The notes beneath the pieces were generated by a model. That model saw nothing but the letters and a program-made list of their open reading frames with translations, made no database searches and was not told the origin of the DNA. The position numbers and the translations under genes are program-made. A stretch of 28,705 bases of DNA from positions 158,070-186,774 of the forward strand of contig NZ_ML142859.1 in NCBI RefSeq assembly GCF_004138495.1. The letters are read 5' to 3'. Positions 1 to 8,900 of the stretch are shown here, one piece after another; the stretch's first letter is position 1; every line of letters starts with the position of its first letter. Source of the DNA: Phytoactinopolyspora endophytica. GTDB lineage: Bacteria > Actinomycetota > Actinomycetes > Jiangellales > Jiangellaceae.

Positions 1-484
1 GGCCGGGCAACAGATTACGGAAGCGCATCTGGGCACGACACAAGTGGCTTCGGAAGGCACCCGCCTGATCCCGGTGTCGCAGCTGGACCAGGTGGTGGGG
101 AACTACACGACCGTCCGCATCGAGCAAGGTCAGCTGCTCGACACCTCAATGATCGGGGGAAGCGGGATGCTCACCGATGGCAACGTCGCCGTGGGCGCCA
201 CACTCGCCGCCGGCCGCTACCCGGCCAGCGGGCTGTTGCCCGGTGACGTGGTGAATCTCATCGGCGTGAGCTCCGACGGTTCGGGTGAGGTGATCGCGGA
301 AGGCGTCCGGGTCAGCTCGGCCACCGGCACGGACGGTGATGTGATGTCGGGCCGCGGCATCGTGGCGACATTCATCGTGCCCAGCGAGGACGGGGCCACC
401 GTTGCCGCCCGGGCGGCCGGCGAGAGCCTCGCCGTCGTTCTCGTTGAACGGGGCGCCTCCGTGAGCGACGACGCGGAGGAGTAA
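1..484 (+). CDS. SAF-domain protein, CpaB/RcpC-like (5' truncated)
   Basis: The reading frame is open from base 2, so the gene starts before the window and only its C-terminal about 160 residues are present. The visible part begins AGQQITEAHLG and runs through an SAF-type fold: a GQ-I-T-x-x-x-L motif, then V-x-E-G-T-R, a V-V-G-N-Y-T segment, and G-Q-L-L-D-T-S-M. SAF domains of this kind occur in CpaB/RcpC proteins of Flp (Tad) pili, which act in the cell envelope; an N-terminal membrane helix would be expected upstream but cannot be seen. A GTG at 44 could be mistaken for the start, but SAF-like residues are encoded before it. The stop lies 4 bases before the next gene, and the neighbours are all Tad genes. 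Role as pilus assembly factor is inferred from family and context. Confidence 0.8.
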   Translation, partial: AGQQITEAHLGTTQVASEGTRLIPVSQLDQVVGNYTTVRIEQGQLLDTSMIGGSGMLTDGNVAVGATLAAGRYPASGLLPGDVVNLIGVSSDGSGEVIAEGVRVSSATGTDGDVMSGRGIVATFIVPSEDGATVAARAAGESLAVVLVERGASVSDDAEE

Positions 485-488
485 CAGC

Positions 489-1268
489 GTGCTGATCGCT
501 TTCGGCTCGGCCAAGGGTGCGCCGGGCGTGACGACCACGGTCAACGTGCTCGGCGACATCTGGCCGGGCGATGTCCTGGTGGCCGACCTCGATCCGGCCG
601 GTGGTGACTTCGCGCTGCGTCACCGCGCTCCGGCCGGCGCACCGATCGATCCGGAACGCGGAGTGCTTTCGCTGGCGGCCGCCGCGCGGCGCGGAGTCAC
701 GCAGAGCGAGCTCGCCGCGCATGTGCAGACGATCGACGGCGGGCTGGATGTGATGGCCGGGGTGACACGGCCGGAGCAGATGACCGGGATCGGGTCGGCG
801 TGGCCCGCGTTGGCGCACAGCCTGCGCAGCGCCGGCGCCGACGTGCTCGCCGATTGCGGTCGGCTCACACCCGGAACGCCCGTGATGCCCGTGCTCTCGG
901 CGGCGGATGCGGTGGTGTTCGTGGTCCGGCCGTCGGTCGAGGCCTACGCGCACCTGCGGGAACGGCTGCAATGGCTGTCGGAGCCGCTCCAGATCGGACG
1001 GAGCGGCAGCGTACCCGTGGGCGTGATCCTGGTGACGTCGCCGTCGGATTCCACGGCGGAGCGCGACCTCGACCGATTGCTGCAGTATGCCCGCCTACAG
1101 GTCTCCGTGCTGGGCCGGCTGGCGTATGACCCGAAGGCGGTCGCCGCCTTGAGTGGTCGGTCCGGCCGGAGGATCGACCGCACACTTCTGATCCGGTCGG
1201 CGCGGCAGGTTGTGACGTCGGTGCGGGGGATCGCATCGGGCCGGACGACTGCGACGGCGGGGAACTAG
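489..1268 (+). CDS. CpaE/TadZ-like P-loop ATPase of the Tad pilus locus
   Basis: A 259-residue MinD/ParA-type protein. The deviant Walker A region is KGAPGVTT at residues 9-16: the signature lysine K9 is kept, but the usual P-loop lysine before the Thr pair is Val14. A Walker B-like DLDPAGGDFA follows at about residues 34-43. In Tad systems CpaE/TadZ proteins localise the pilus machine at the membrane, and several have an atypical Walker A. The GTG start at 489 has GGAGGA at 475-480, 8 bases upstream, inside the end of the previous gene. The stop (TAG) touches the ATG of the TadA gene, so the genes are probably cotranslated. ATP hydrolysis is doubtful given Val14; a positioning role is inferred. 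Confidence 0.82.
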   Translation: MLIAFGSAKGAPGVTTTVNVLGDIWPGDVLVADLDPAGGDFALRHRAPAGAPIDPERGVLSLAAAARRGVTQSELAAHVQTIDGGLDVMAGVTRPEQMTGIGSAWPALAHSLRSAGADVLADCGRLTPGTPVMPVLSAADAVVFVVRPSVEAYAHLRERLQWLSEPLQIGRSGSVPVGVILVTSPSDSTAERDLDRLLQYARLQVSVLGRLAYDPKAVAALSGRSGRRIDRTLLIRSARQVVTSVRGIASGRTTATAGN

Positions 1269-2576
1269 ATGCTCCAGGACCTGGTGCGGCGCCTGCGTGA
1301 AGAGGTAGCCGACACGCTGACTCGCCAGCGTCGCGACGACGCCGCCAACGGTGTCGCGCCGATGACGGCCGAGGACGAGCGGCAGTTCGCCCGCGCCGTC
1401 ATCGGGCGGGTGATGGAAAGCCATGCCCGTGCCGAGATCGCCGCCGGCCGGACGCCTCCCAGCGCGGAGGAGGAAGAAGAGATCTCCTCCGGGATCCATG
1501 CCGCGCTGTTCGGCGTCGGGCGCCTGCAGCCGCTGCTCGACGATCCCGAAGTCGAGAACATCGACATCAACGGCTGCGACGACGTCTTCATCCAGTACGC
1601 CGACGGCCACGAGGCGACCGGCGCGCCCGTCGCCGAGACCGACGACGAGCTGGTCGAACTGGTGCAGGTTCTGGGCGCCTATTCGGGGCTCGCCAGCCGG
1701 CCGTTCGATTCCGCGAACCCACAGCTGGATCTGCGGCTGCCGGATGGCAGCAGGTTGTCCGCGGTGATGGACGTCTGCGCCCGCCCGGCAGTGTCGATTC
1801 GTCGATCGCGTCTGGCCAAAGTGCACCTGGACGATCTGCTCGCGTACGGCACAGTGACGCAGGAACTGGCGGCGTTCCTGTCGGCGGCGGTCGCCGCGCG
1901 GAAGAACATCATGATCGCCGGCGCCACGAACGCCGGGAAGACGACCATGCTGCGGGCGCTGGCGAACGAGATCTCGCCGTCCGAGCGGATCATCACCGTC
2001 GAGCGTGCCCTGGAGCTCGGGCTCGGGGAGTTTCCGGACCTGCACCCCAACGTCGTGGCGTTCGAGGAGAGGCTGCCGAACTCCGAGGGCATGGGCGCCA
2101 TCACCATGGCCGAGCTGGTCCGGCGCAGCCTGCGGATGAACCCCAGCCGGGTGATCGTCGGCGAGGTGCTCGGTGACGAGATCGTCACGATGCTGAACGC
2201 AATGAGTCAGGGCAACGACGGCTCCCTGTCCACGATCCACGCCAACAGCTCCATCGAGGTGTTCAACCGCATCTCCACGTATGCGATCCAGTCCGCGGAG
2301 CGGCTCCCGGTGGATGCGACCATGATGCTCATCGCCGGAGCGATCGACTTCGTCGTCTTCGTCGAGAAGCGCAACGACTACGCGGACGGCGGACGGTTGC
2401 GCCGCTTCGTCTCGAGCGTGCGGGAGATCAACGGAGTGGACGGGCGGGTGCTCTCCAGCGAGATCTTCTCCCGTGGTCCAGAAGGCGTGGCCGTACCGGC
2501 CGCACCGGTCAGCTGTCTCGACGAGCTGGTAGCCGTCGGGTACCTGCCTGAGGCGGCGGTGGAATGGACCGGCTGA
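1269..2576 (+). CDS. tadA: Tad pilus motor ATPase, TadA/CpaF family (VirB11-like)
   Basis: A 435-residue secretion ATPase that powers Flp pilus assembly from the cytoplasmic face of the membrane. The N-terminal region (about 1-190) is the family's helical and PAS-like part, with E-N-I-D-I-N-G near residue 100. Walker A is GATNAGKT at 218-225. The Walker B region is RVIVGEVLGDE, with VIVGE at 295-299. The conserved TIHANS box follows at about 322-327. Length fits the family. ATG at 1269 directly follows the stop of the preceding gene. The 3' end overlaps the TadB start by 13 bases. Family assignment is secure from motifs; the specific substrate is inferred from the pilin genes downstream. Confidence 0.95.
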   Translation: MLQDLVRRLREEVADTLTRQRRDDAANGVAPMTAEDERQFARAVIGRVMESHARAEIAAGRTPPSAEEEEEISSGIHAALFGVGRLQPLLDDPEVENIDINGCDDVFIQYADGHEATGAPVAETDDELVELVQVLGAYSGLASRPFDSANPQLDLRLPDGSRLSAVMDVCARPAVSIRRSRLAKVHLDDLLAYGTVTQELAAFLSAAVAARKNIMIAGATNAGKTTMLRALANEISPSERIITVERALELGLGEFPDLHPNVVAFEERLPNSEGMGAITMAELVRRSLRMNPSRVIVGEVLGDEIVTMLNAMSQGNDGSLSTIHANSSIEVFNRISTYAIQSAERLPVDATMMLIAGAIDFVVFVEKRNDYADGGRLRRFVSSVREINGVDGRVLSSEIFSRGPEGVAVPAAPVSCLDELVAVGYLPEAAVEWTG

Positions 2577-3445
2577 CTCCGACGTTTCTGCTCATCGTCC
2601 TTCTCGGCATGGTGGCCGGGGGCGGCGTGCTGCTGCTGATCGTGGCGCTGCGCGGTACCGATCGGCGGCCGTCGTCGTCCCACAGGACCGGACGCCCGCT
2701 GCTGGAGCGCCTGGGGCGGCAGACCCTGCTCGGCGTCGGGACGGGCGTCGTCGTTCTGGTACTGAGCCGGTGGCCGGTCGCCGCGGTGGGCGCGGGCGGA
2801 CTTGTCGCCGCGTGGCCACTGCTCTTCGGTGGAGCCAAGTCCGAGCGCGTGGCCATCTCCCGGCTGGAAGGACTGGCGTCCTGGAGCGAGTCGCTGCGAG
2901 ACACTATCGCCGGCGCCGTCGGCCTGGAACAGGCCATCCCCGCCACCATCTACGCCGCGTCCCCCTCGATCCAGCCGCAGCTCCGGCTGCTCGCCGACCG
3001 GCTGCGGATCCGGATGCCGATGCCGGAAGCCCTACAGCGGTTCGCGGACGATTTGGACGATCCCAGCGCCGACCTCGTCGTCGCATCGCTGATCCTCAAC
3101 TCCCGCCTGCGCGGTCCGGGCCTGCGTCATGTCCTGAGCTCCCTCGCCGACTCCGCCCGTGCTGAGCTGGACATGCGGCAGCGGGTCTTCGCCGGGCGGG
3201 CGAGCACCCGCAGGTCGGTGCAGATCGTGGTGGGCGTCAGCGTCGCCTTCATGGTCGGTCTGTCGGTGCTGAACCGGGACTACGTGGAGCCGTACGGCGA
3301 CCCGATGGGCCAAGTGGTGCTCGCGGTCGTGGTGGCGATGTTCGCGCTCGGCTTCATGTGGATGCGCAGGCTCTCCGATATCGAGGTCCCCGGCCGCTTC
3401 CTGGTCACCTCTGCCCGGCAGCCGGACGGACAGGGGCAGACATGA
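2564..3445 (+). CDS. tadB: Tad platform membrane protein, TadB-like (T2SS F domain)
   Basis: A 293-residue membrane protein. Hydrophobic segments lie at about residues 5-28 and 46-85, and two more near the C-terminus (around VVGVSVAFMVGLSVL and VVLAVVVAMFALGFM). Between them is a cytoplasmic helical domain of the type II secretion F kind, containing SLRDTIAGAVGLEQAI and SLILNSRLRGPGLRHVL. TadB and TadC together form the inner-membrane platform on which the TadA ATPase acts. The ATG at 2564 lies inside the last codons of tadA, and the stop overlaps the next ATG as ATGA. Position in the operon and topology support the call; the name rests on gene order. Confidence 0.88.
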   Translation: MDRLTPTFLLIVLLGMVAGGGVLLLIVALRGTDRRPSSSHRTGRPLLERLGRQTLLGVGTGVVVLVLSRWPVAAVGAGGLVAAWPLLFGGAKSERVAISRLEGLASWSESLRDTIAGAVGLEQAIPATIYAASPSIQPQLRLLADRLRIRMPMPEALQRFADDLDDPSADLVVASLILNSRLRGPGLRHVLSSLADSARAELDMRQRVFAGRASTRRSVQIVVGVSVAFMVGLSVLNRDYVEPYGDPMGQVVLAVVVAMFALGFMWMRRLSDIEVPGRFLVTSARQPDGQGQT

Positions 3446-4365
3446 CCTGGATCTTGCTGGCAGGGGCGGCAGCCGGCCTCGGCATCCTGCTCCTCGGTCT
3501 GGTCTTCTTCCAGGCGAAGGCCAACCCTGCAGCGGAGCTTGTCCGCCTCGACCTGGAACGACGACGGGCGCGTCATGAGCGCATCACGGCGGCTTCGTTC
3601 GATCCGCGGCAGATCCGTGAGACGGAGGCGCTGCGGAAGTTCGGCGGCAGGCTGCGCGGGCTTCTCGACGGCGTTGGGCTCGACCTGAGCGTGCTGCGCG
3701 GCGACCTGTCGCTGTTGGGCCGCACCGTGGAAGCGCACCTGGCGGTCACCGTCCTGGCAGCCCTGGGCGGGTTCCTCGCGCCGGTGGTGCTGGACGTCGT
3801 GCTGGTGGTGCTCTCCGCGGGCTATGGCATGACCACGTCGCTCGGGGCCGGAATCTTGGCCGCCTTGATCGCTGCCACCGTGCCGACGCTGCACGTGCGG
3901 TCGAAGGCCGCGGAACGCCGGCGCGACTTCCGGCACGTGGTCGGATCGTTCCTCGACCTCGTCGCCATGAACCTGGCCGGTGGGCGGGGCGTCCCGGAGG
4001 CGCTGTCGCTGGCGTCCAGCCTGAGCGACAGCTGGGCGATGACCAGGATCCGGGACACGCTGCTGGCTGCGCGCCTGCACGGTGTGACGCCATGGGCCGC
4101 GCTGGGGGAGCTGGGCGAGGAGATTCGGATCGAGGAGCTCAGGGACCTCGCCGCTGCTCTGGCACTCGTAGCCGAGGACGGTGCCAAGGTCCGCGAGTCG
4201 CTCGCGGCCCGGGCGAGCTCTCTGCGGCGGCGCGAGCTGGCCGAGGTTGAGGGCAAGGCGGGCGAGCGTTCTCAGTCCATGCTGGTGGCGCAGCTCCTGC
4301 TGTGCTTGGGTTTCCTGATATTCCTCCTTTACCCTGCCCTGGTCGGTGTGCTGGAAGGAGCGTGA
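3442..4365 (+). CDS. tadC: Tad platform membrane protein, TadC-like (T2SS F domain)
   Basis: A 307-residue membrane protein, the usual second partner of TadB. The N-terminus TWILLAGAAAGLGILLLGLV is a membrane helix. Paired helices follow in the middle, around AVTVLAALGGFLAPVVLDVVL and GAGILAALIAATVP. The T2SSF domain contains SFLDLVAMNLAGGRGVPEAL and the helix-rich RIEELRDLAAALALVAEDG. The C-terminal helix is LLLCLGFLIFLLYPALVGVL. I chose the ATG at 3442 because it overlaps the tadB stop (ATGA) and begins with the membrane helix; an upstream ATG at 3358 would add 28 residues that lie wholly inside tadB and look unlike the family. Confidence 0.88.
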   Translation: MTWILLAGAAAGLGILLLGLVFFQAKANPAAELVRLDLERRRARHERITAASFDPRQIRETEALRKFGGRLRGLLDGVGLDLSVLRGDLSLLGRTVEAHLAVTVLAALGGFLAPVVLDVVLVVLSAGYGMTTSLGAGILAALIAATVPTLHVRSKAAERRRDFRHVVGSFLDLVAMNLAGGRGVPEALSLASSLSDSWAMTRIRDTLLAARLHGVTPWAALGELGEEIRIEELRDLAAALALVAEDGAKVRESLAARASSLRRRELAEVEGKAGERSQSMLVAQLLLCLGFLIFLLYPALVGVLEGA

Positions 4366-4372
4366 CGAGCTA

Positions 4373-4401
4373 TTCAGAACGTGTCACTGAGCCGATATCT
4401 T
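4373..4401 (+). promoter_or_regulatory. Candidate promoter for the pilin gene
   Basis: The 92-base gap between tadC and the pilin gene holds TTCAGA at 4373-4378 and TATCTT at 4396-4401, separated by 17 bases. Each matches the sigma-A/SigA type hexamer at about four of six positions, and the second fits TAnnnT. Transcription would begin near 4408, leaving a leader of about 50 bases before ATG 4458. A separate promoter would let the pilin be made in excess of the machine. No experiment is available here. Confidence 0.4.
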
Positions 4402-4457
4402 CGGGTAGCGGCCGCCCATGCGGTCATGACACCCCGACTTTTCAGGAGATTCTCTGC

Positions 4458-4694
4458 ATGAGTACATACTTTCCCCCGTCCAGCCCGCAAGGCTGTGTGC
4501 TGCTGTTCTTGCAGGCCAGAATCGACCGAGTCCGTTCCTCTCCGCAGCGAGGCGCGTCGGCGATGGAGTTCGTGATCATCACGGCGGTTCTGGTAGCGCT
4601 CGCGGCCGCCGTCGGAGTGATCATCTACAACATGGTGACCGACAAGGCCGAGAACATCGAGATCCCGGATACGCCGGGCGGAGAGAACCCCTGA
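4458..4694 (+). CDS. Flp-type prepilin (small major pilin candidate)
   Basis: A 78-residue protein with the hallmark of a type IVb prepilin. A basic leader ends in PQRG (G32), followed by ASAME, with Glu at position +5 of the mature chain, then the hydrophobic helix FVIITAVLVALAAAVGVIIY. Cleavage after G32 would leave a 46-residue pilin, typical of Flp subunits. The leader is longer than is common. ATG 4458 is preceded by AGGAGA at 4444-4449, 8 bases away. Upstream in-frame codons reach back to 4302 but overlap tadC and carry no pilin-like sequence. It would be processed by a prepilin peptidase not seen in this window. The likely major pilin is inferred from size, motif and its own promoter. 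Confidence 0.85.
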   Translation: MSTYFPPSSPQGCVLLFLQARIDRVRSSPQRGASAMEFVIITAVLVALAAAVGVIIYNMVTDKAENIEIPDTPGGENP

Positions 4695-4702
4695 TCCCCT
4701 CG

Positions 4703-5095
4703 ATGAAGACCTGGTTCCGCTCGCAGCGTGGCGCCAGCGCCATCGAGATGGCGATCTACACGCCGGTCATGTTCTTCGTGATCTTCCTGACCGTCCAGTT
4801 CGCGCTGCACTACCACGGTGGTCAGGTGGCACATGCCGCCGCCCGCGAGGGTGCTCGGATCGCCCGCCAGTCCGGCGGGAGCGATCTGGCGGCAGCGGAG
4901 GCGCGTGCCACCACCTATGCCGCCGAGGTGGGCGGCGATCAGCTGACGGAGGTGGAGGTGAGCGTGGTCAACATCGACGGCACCCACGTGCGGGTGGAGG
5001 TCTGCGGTCGCGCGAAGGAGATCATCAAGAACATCACCCCACGGGTGTGCCGGCACGCCGAGGGTCCGATAGAGGAGTTCCGCCCTGATCTGTAA
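4703..5095 (+). CDS. TadE-type pseudopilin
   Basis: A 130-residue protein beginning MKTWFRSQRGASAIE, a class III leader with cleavage expected after the Gly and Glu at +5. The hydrophobic helix MAIYTPVMFFVIFLTVQFAL follows. The rest matches the TadE-like pattern: A-H-A-A-A-R-E-G-A-R-I-A-R, then a periplasmic-type alpha/beta domain ending with two cysteines (VCGRAKE and RVCRHAE) that may form a disulphide. TadE-like pseudopilins are minor pilus or assembly components. The ATG lies 8 bases after the pilin stop. The 3' end carries GAGGAG at 5072-5077, which serves the next gene. Confidence 0.88.
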   Translation: MKTWFRSQRGASAIEMAIYTPVMFFVIFLTVQFALHYHGGQVAHAAAREGARIARQSGGSDLAAAEARATTYAAEVGGDQLTEVEVSVVNIDGTHVRVEVCGRAKEIIKNITPRVCRHAEGPIEEFRPDL

Positions 5096-5498
5096 GAGCC
5101 TGCGCCGCCAGCGAGGATCGATGGCCGTCGAGGTCGTCCTCCTCGTGCCGGTGCTGGTTGCGCTCATACTGCTCATCGTCGGCTTCGGCCGGTATGTCGA
5201 TCGGCAAGGCGACGTCGAGTCCGCGGCGCGAGAAGCTGCGCGGGCCGCGTCGTACGAGCGGGACTTCGGCTCGGCGCAGGCCGCGGCGCAGCAGGCGGCC
5301 ACGCGTGCGCTCCCGTCCGGTCTCTCGTGTGCGGCCGTCGATCTGAGCGGGAGCGACTTCTCGGCCGAGGGACAGGTCAACGTGCGTGTCAGCTGTCAGG
5401 TCGACTTCTCCGAGCTCGGCTTCGTCGGTCTTCCCGGAAGCGCCACTCTCGACGGCAGCAGCGCAGCACCCATCGACCAGCACCGGAGGACATCGTGA
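5085..5498 (+). CDS. TadE-type pseudopilin, probable CTG start
   Basis: The first ATG is at 5121 (MAVEVVLLVP), but the in-frame codons just upstream read LICKSLRRQRGS, giving the same QRG-S-M-A-V-E leader motif as the two preceding pilin-type genes. No ATG, GTG or TTG occurs between the in-frame stop at 5070 and 5121, while CTG at 5085 has GAGGAG at 5072-5077, 7 bases upstream. I therefore place the start at CTG 5085 (137 residues); an annotation using ATG 5121 (125 residues) would lose the leader. After the helix VVLLVPVLVALILLIVGF come a RQGDVESAAREAARAAS segment and an exported domain with two cysteines (SCAAVD, VSCQVD), as in TadE-like proteins. The stop overlaps the next GTG as GTGA. Confidence 0.8.
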   Translation: MICKSLRRQRGSMAVEVVLLVPVLVALILLIVGFGRYVDRQGDVESAAREAARAASYERDFGSAQAAAQQAATRALPSGLSCAAVDLSGSDFSAEGQVNVRVSCQVDFSELGFVGLPGSATLDGSSAAPIDQHRRTS

Positions 5499-5950
5499 CG
5501 CGGCTTCGAAGAGGCCCGCACCGCCGGCAGGCCGAGCGGGGCGCCGTGAGCGCATTGGTGGTCGTGTTGATCGTCATGCTGTTCGCGGTAGCAGGGCTGG
5601 TCTACGACGGAGGCCGGGCGATCAATGCGCGCCAGCAGGCGTTCGATGACGCCGAGCAGGCCGCGCGCGCTGGTGCCGACCAGATCGACATAGATCTCTT
5701 CCGTGGCAGCGGCCTCGTCCGGGTCGTGCCTGAGCGGGCTGAGGCCGAGGCCCGAGACTTTCTCGCCGGCCTCCCAGGGCGGAGCTATGACACCATCGTG
5801 GTCCAGATGACAGGTGTGGCCGCGGTCCGTGTCGTGGTGGAGCGCACCGTCCCGACCGGGCTGCTGGGCCTGGTGTTCGTCGACAGCTTCGACGTGCGCG
5901 GTTCCGCTGTGGCTCAACCCGACGTGGGAATCCTTGGAGGAGGACCGTGA
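5495..5950 (+). CDS. TadG-like pilus assembly protein
   Basis: A 151-residue protein with a basic N-terminus, then ERGAVSALVVVLIVMLFAVAG, a membrane helix like that of TadG-type proteins, and the family segment YDGGRAINARQQAFDDAEQAARAGA. The pilin-type Gly is present, but position +5 is not Glu, as is usual for TadG-like proteins that stay as membrane anchors. It is short compared with full TadG and lacks a von Willebrand A domain. GTG 5495 overlaps the previous stop and has GGAGGA at 5485-5490. The frame is open to 5327, but that stretch overlaps the preceding gene. The stop overlaps the next GTG (GTGA), coupling it to the LysM/BTAD gene. Confidence 0.83.
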   Translation: MTRLRRGPHRRQAERGAVSALVVVLIVMLFAVAGLVYDGGRAINARQQAFDDAEQAARAGADQIDIDLFRGSGLVRVVPERAEAEARDFLAGLPGRSYDTIVVQMTGVAAVRVVVERTVPTGLLGLVFVDSFDVRGSAVAQPDVGILGGGP

Positions 5951-8900
5951 ACCAGGTCGACGACCCACCCCCGCCGCCGCCACCACCCCCGCCGCCGGCC
6001 GGCATAGCCGCGGCCGAGCGCCGCGAGCGCGGGCCGCAACGCTTCCAGCGGGCCGATGCGCCGGTCACCGGCAGGCGGAACCTGCTTGCTTCGCTCGGCG
6101 CGGGCGTCGCGCTGGTGGCGCTCGTCGCCGGCGTGCCGGTCGCTCTGCTTCTGTTCGCCGGACCGCCGCCGGTTCCGACCTCCTGGCCATCGCGGGACGA
6201 CCTGACGGCCGCCATCGGAGTCGACCAGCTCGTGGGCGTTCTGCTGTGGGTGGTCTTGCTGGCGTGGCTGCAGTTCGCGGTCTGTGTGCTGATCGAGCTC
6301 CGCAGCGCGCTGCGCGGGGTGGGAATGCCCGCCCGGGTCCCCATGTCGGGGGCGTCGCAGCGGATTGCGCGCCTGCTGGTGGGCACGGTCATGCTGGCGG
6401 TGACCGCGGTCGGCCAGGCCAGTGCGGCCGTACCGGCGACGCTGACCGAGGTGCCGTCGTCGTCCGTCGGGTCCGTGGCGACGTCGATCGACACGGCCGA
6501 CGGCGACGCCGCCGATGCGTCGAGCGTGACCGCGACTGTCCACGCCGACGAGAACCGGCAGGAGGCGACTCAGGACCGCGACGGGCCGTCGGAGCGGGCC
6601 GTGTACCGGCTCGGGGACATGGTCCTGGACTCGGCTGACGGCAAGGAGCTGCTCGGGAAGAAGGTCTACGTGGTGCAGCCTCCCGAGGGGCGATACCACG
6701 ACAACCTGTGGGACATCGCCGAGCGCACCCTGGGCGACGGACGTCGCTACGGGGAGATCTTCGAGCTGAACAAGGAACGTACCCAGCCAGACGGGCACGA
6801 GCTGTCTCTGGCACGGCTGATCTACCCGAACTGGCTGCTGATCCTTCCCGATGACGCGGTCGGTGCCGATACCGTGACGTTCGACGAGCCGGAGGCCGAG
6901 GACGCGGCGCCGGACGACGCACCTGCCCCGACGGAGCAGTCGCGCGGGACGGGCGGCGAGGCCGAGACGGGCGGGGTGGACGCCGACGACGCGGTGGCCG
7001 ACGACGCGGAGGCCGACGACGCGGAGGCCGGCGACGAGAGCGGGGCACGAGCCGACGAGGGCTCAATCGGCGACACGATCTCCGGCGCGCAACGGCACCG
7101 CTCCCAGGATGCGCCGTCCGACGCCGGTCATGGCGTGCTCGCTCACCCGGAGCTGGTGGCCGGTGGGCTGCTTGCGGCCGGCCTGCTGGCCTCGATCGAG
7201 ATCGTGCGACGCCGTCGCCGGACGCCCGAGCCGGGGGATGACGGAGTGGAAGCCGAGGTGGCGCTGAAGATCGGTGCGGACCCGGACCGGGCCAGGTGGC
7301 TCGACCACGCGTTGCGCTCTCTGGTCGTGGCGTGCCGGGACATCGGGCAGCCGCTGCCTGCGTCGTACGCCGCCGTGGTCGATGACGAGCATGTCGAGCT
7401 CCTGCTGGCGCCGGCCCGCGGGGCTGCCCCGGCGCCCTGGGCCGTCGAGGACGACGGCCGACGGTGGGTGCTCAGACGCGAGTCGGCCGCCCTCTCCGGC
7501 AGCGTGGACGCGCTGCACGAGGTGCCGGCTCCGTATCCGGGTCTCGTCTCGTTCGGCCGGGACGGAGACCGCGACGTGCTGGTCGACCTGGAGGCGGCCG
7601 GTGGACCGATCAGCATCGGCGGCGATCCGACCGCCGCCTTCGAGCTCGCGACGGCCATCGCCGTAGAACTGGCCACCAACCGCTGGTCGGACCGGCTACG
7701 TGTCACCACGGCGGGCCTGCCCGACGAGCTGACCGTCTTCGACCCCGAACGCCTGCGAGTGGTCGAGGACATCACACAGGCGCTGCCCGAGTTGCGAGCC
7801 GGACGGGTGGACGGGGCCGGGCCGGACGTGCTCTCCGGCCGGTTGCGGCCGAGCGACGGGAACGCGTGGATGGCGGAGTACGTCGTCTTGGGCGAGGCGC
7901 CGGACCACGACCTCCTGGTCCAGCTCGGTGAGCTGACCGACACCACCGCGCGTTCTCCGCTCGGCGTCGTGTGCGTGGGTGAGACCGCGGGCGCACGGTG
8001 GCGATTGTCCGTGGACTCCACCGGCACGCTGGACATACCCGTGCTCGGCCTGAGCCTGCGGGCCAACCGACTGTCGTGGCGGAGCATCGAGGCCATCTGT
8101 GAGTTGATGGCCCCAGGCACGAGTGACGACGACGGACCCGACGGCCCGCTCACGGACGCCACCTGGCTCCCTCACACGCGGCCTGAGATTCCCGTGCCGC
8201 CGATGGAGCTGGAGGTGGCCGACCTGGCGACGGCACCGGTCCGGGTCTTCATCCTCGGACCGGCCGAGGTACAGTCCGCGAGCCCGATCGCGGACGACCG
8301 GCGTGAGCTGGCCACGGAGATCGTCGTGTACCTGGCGCTGCACCCGGAGGGTGTCCATCCGACCGTGTTGTCCGCCGCGGTGTGGCCCCGCGGCGTCAGC
8401 GGTTCCGTGCTGGAGGCGACTCTCGACCGGGTCCGGCAGTGGTTGGGTACCGATCCGGATGGGTCGCCGTACCTTCTCCAGACACCCGAAGGCCGGCTCA
8501 AGCTCAGCGAGGGAGCCGTTCTGGACTGGGATGTGGTCTGCAGCCTGCTGCGGCGCACCCGGCAGGCGCGAACGGTGCGGGACGAGATCGACCTGTTGAG
8601 CAAGGCCCTACGGGTGGCACGTGGCCAGGTGTTGAGCGAGCGGCCGAGCGGCCGGTACTCCTGGCTCGCACGGGTGCGCATGGAACGGATCGCCTCCGAC
8701 GTCCTGGTGGACGCGGCGCACCGGCTCTCGACGCTGTGCTGGGACGGCGGAGACCCCGGAACCGCGGCCGCGGCCGCGTCGGCAGGTATCCGGGTCAGGC
8801 CGGCCGAACAGCTGCTGTGGCGGGATTTGGTGCAGGCGCGACACGCCCTGGAAGGGCCGGCGGGCGTGAACGCGGCGGCCGAAGAGATGTGGGTGACGTT

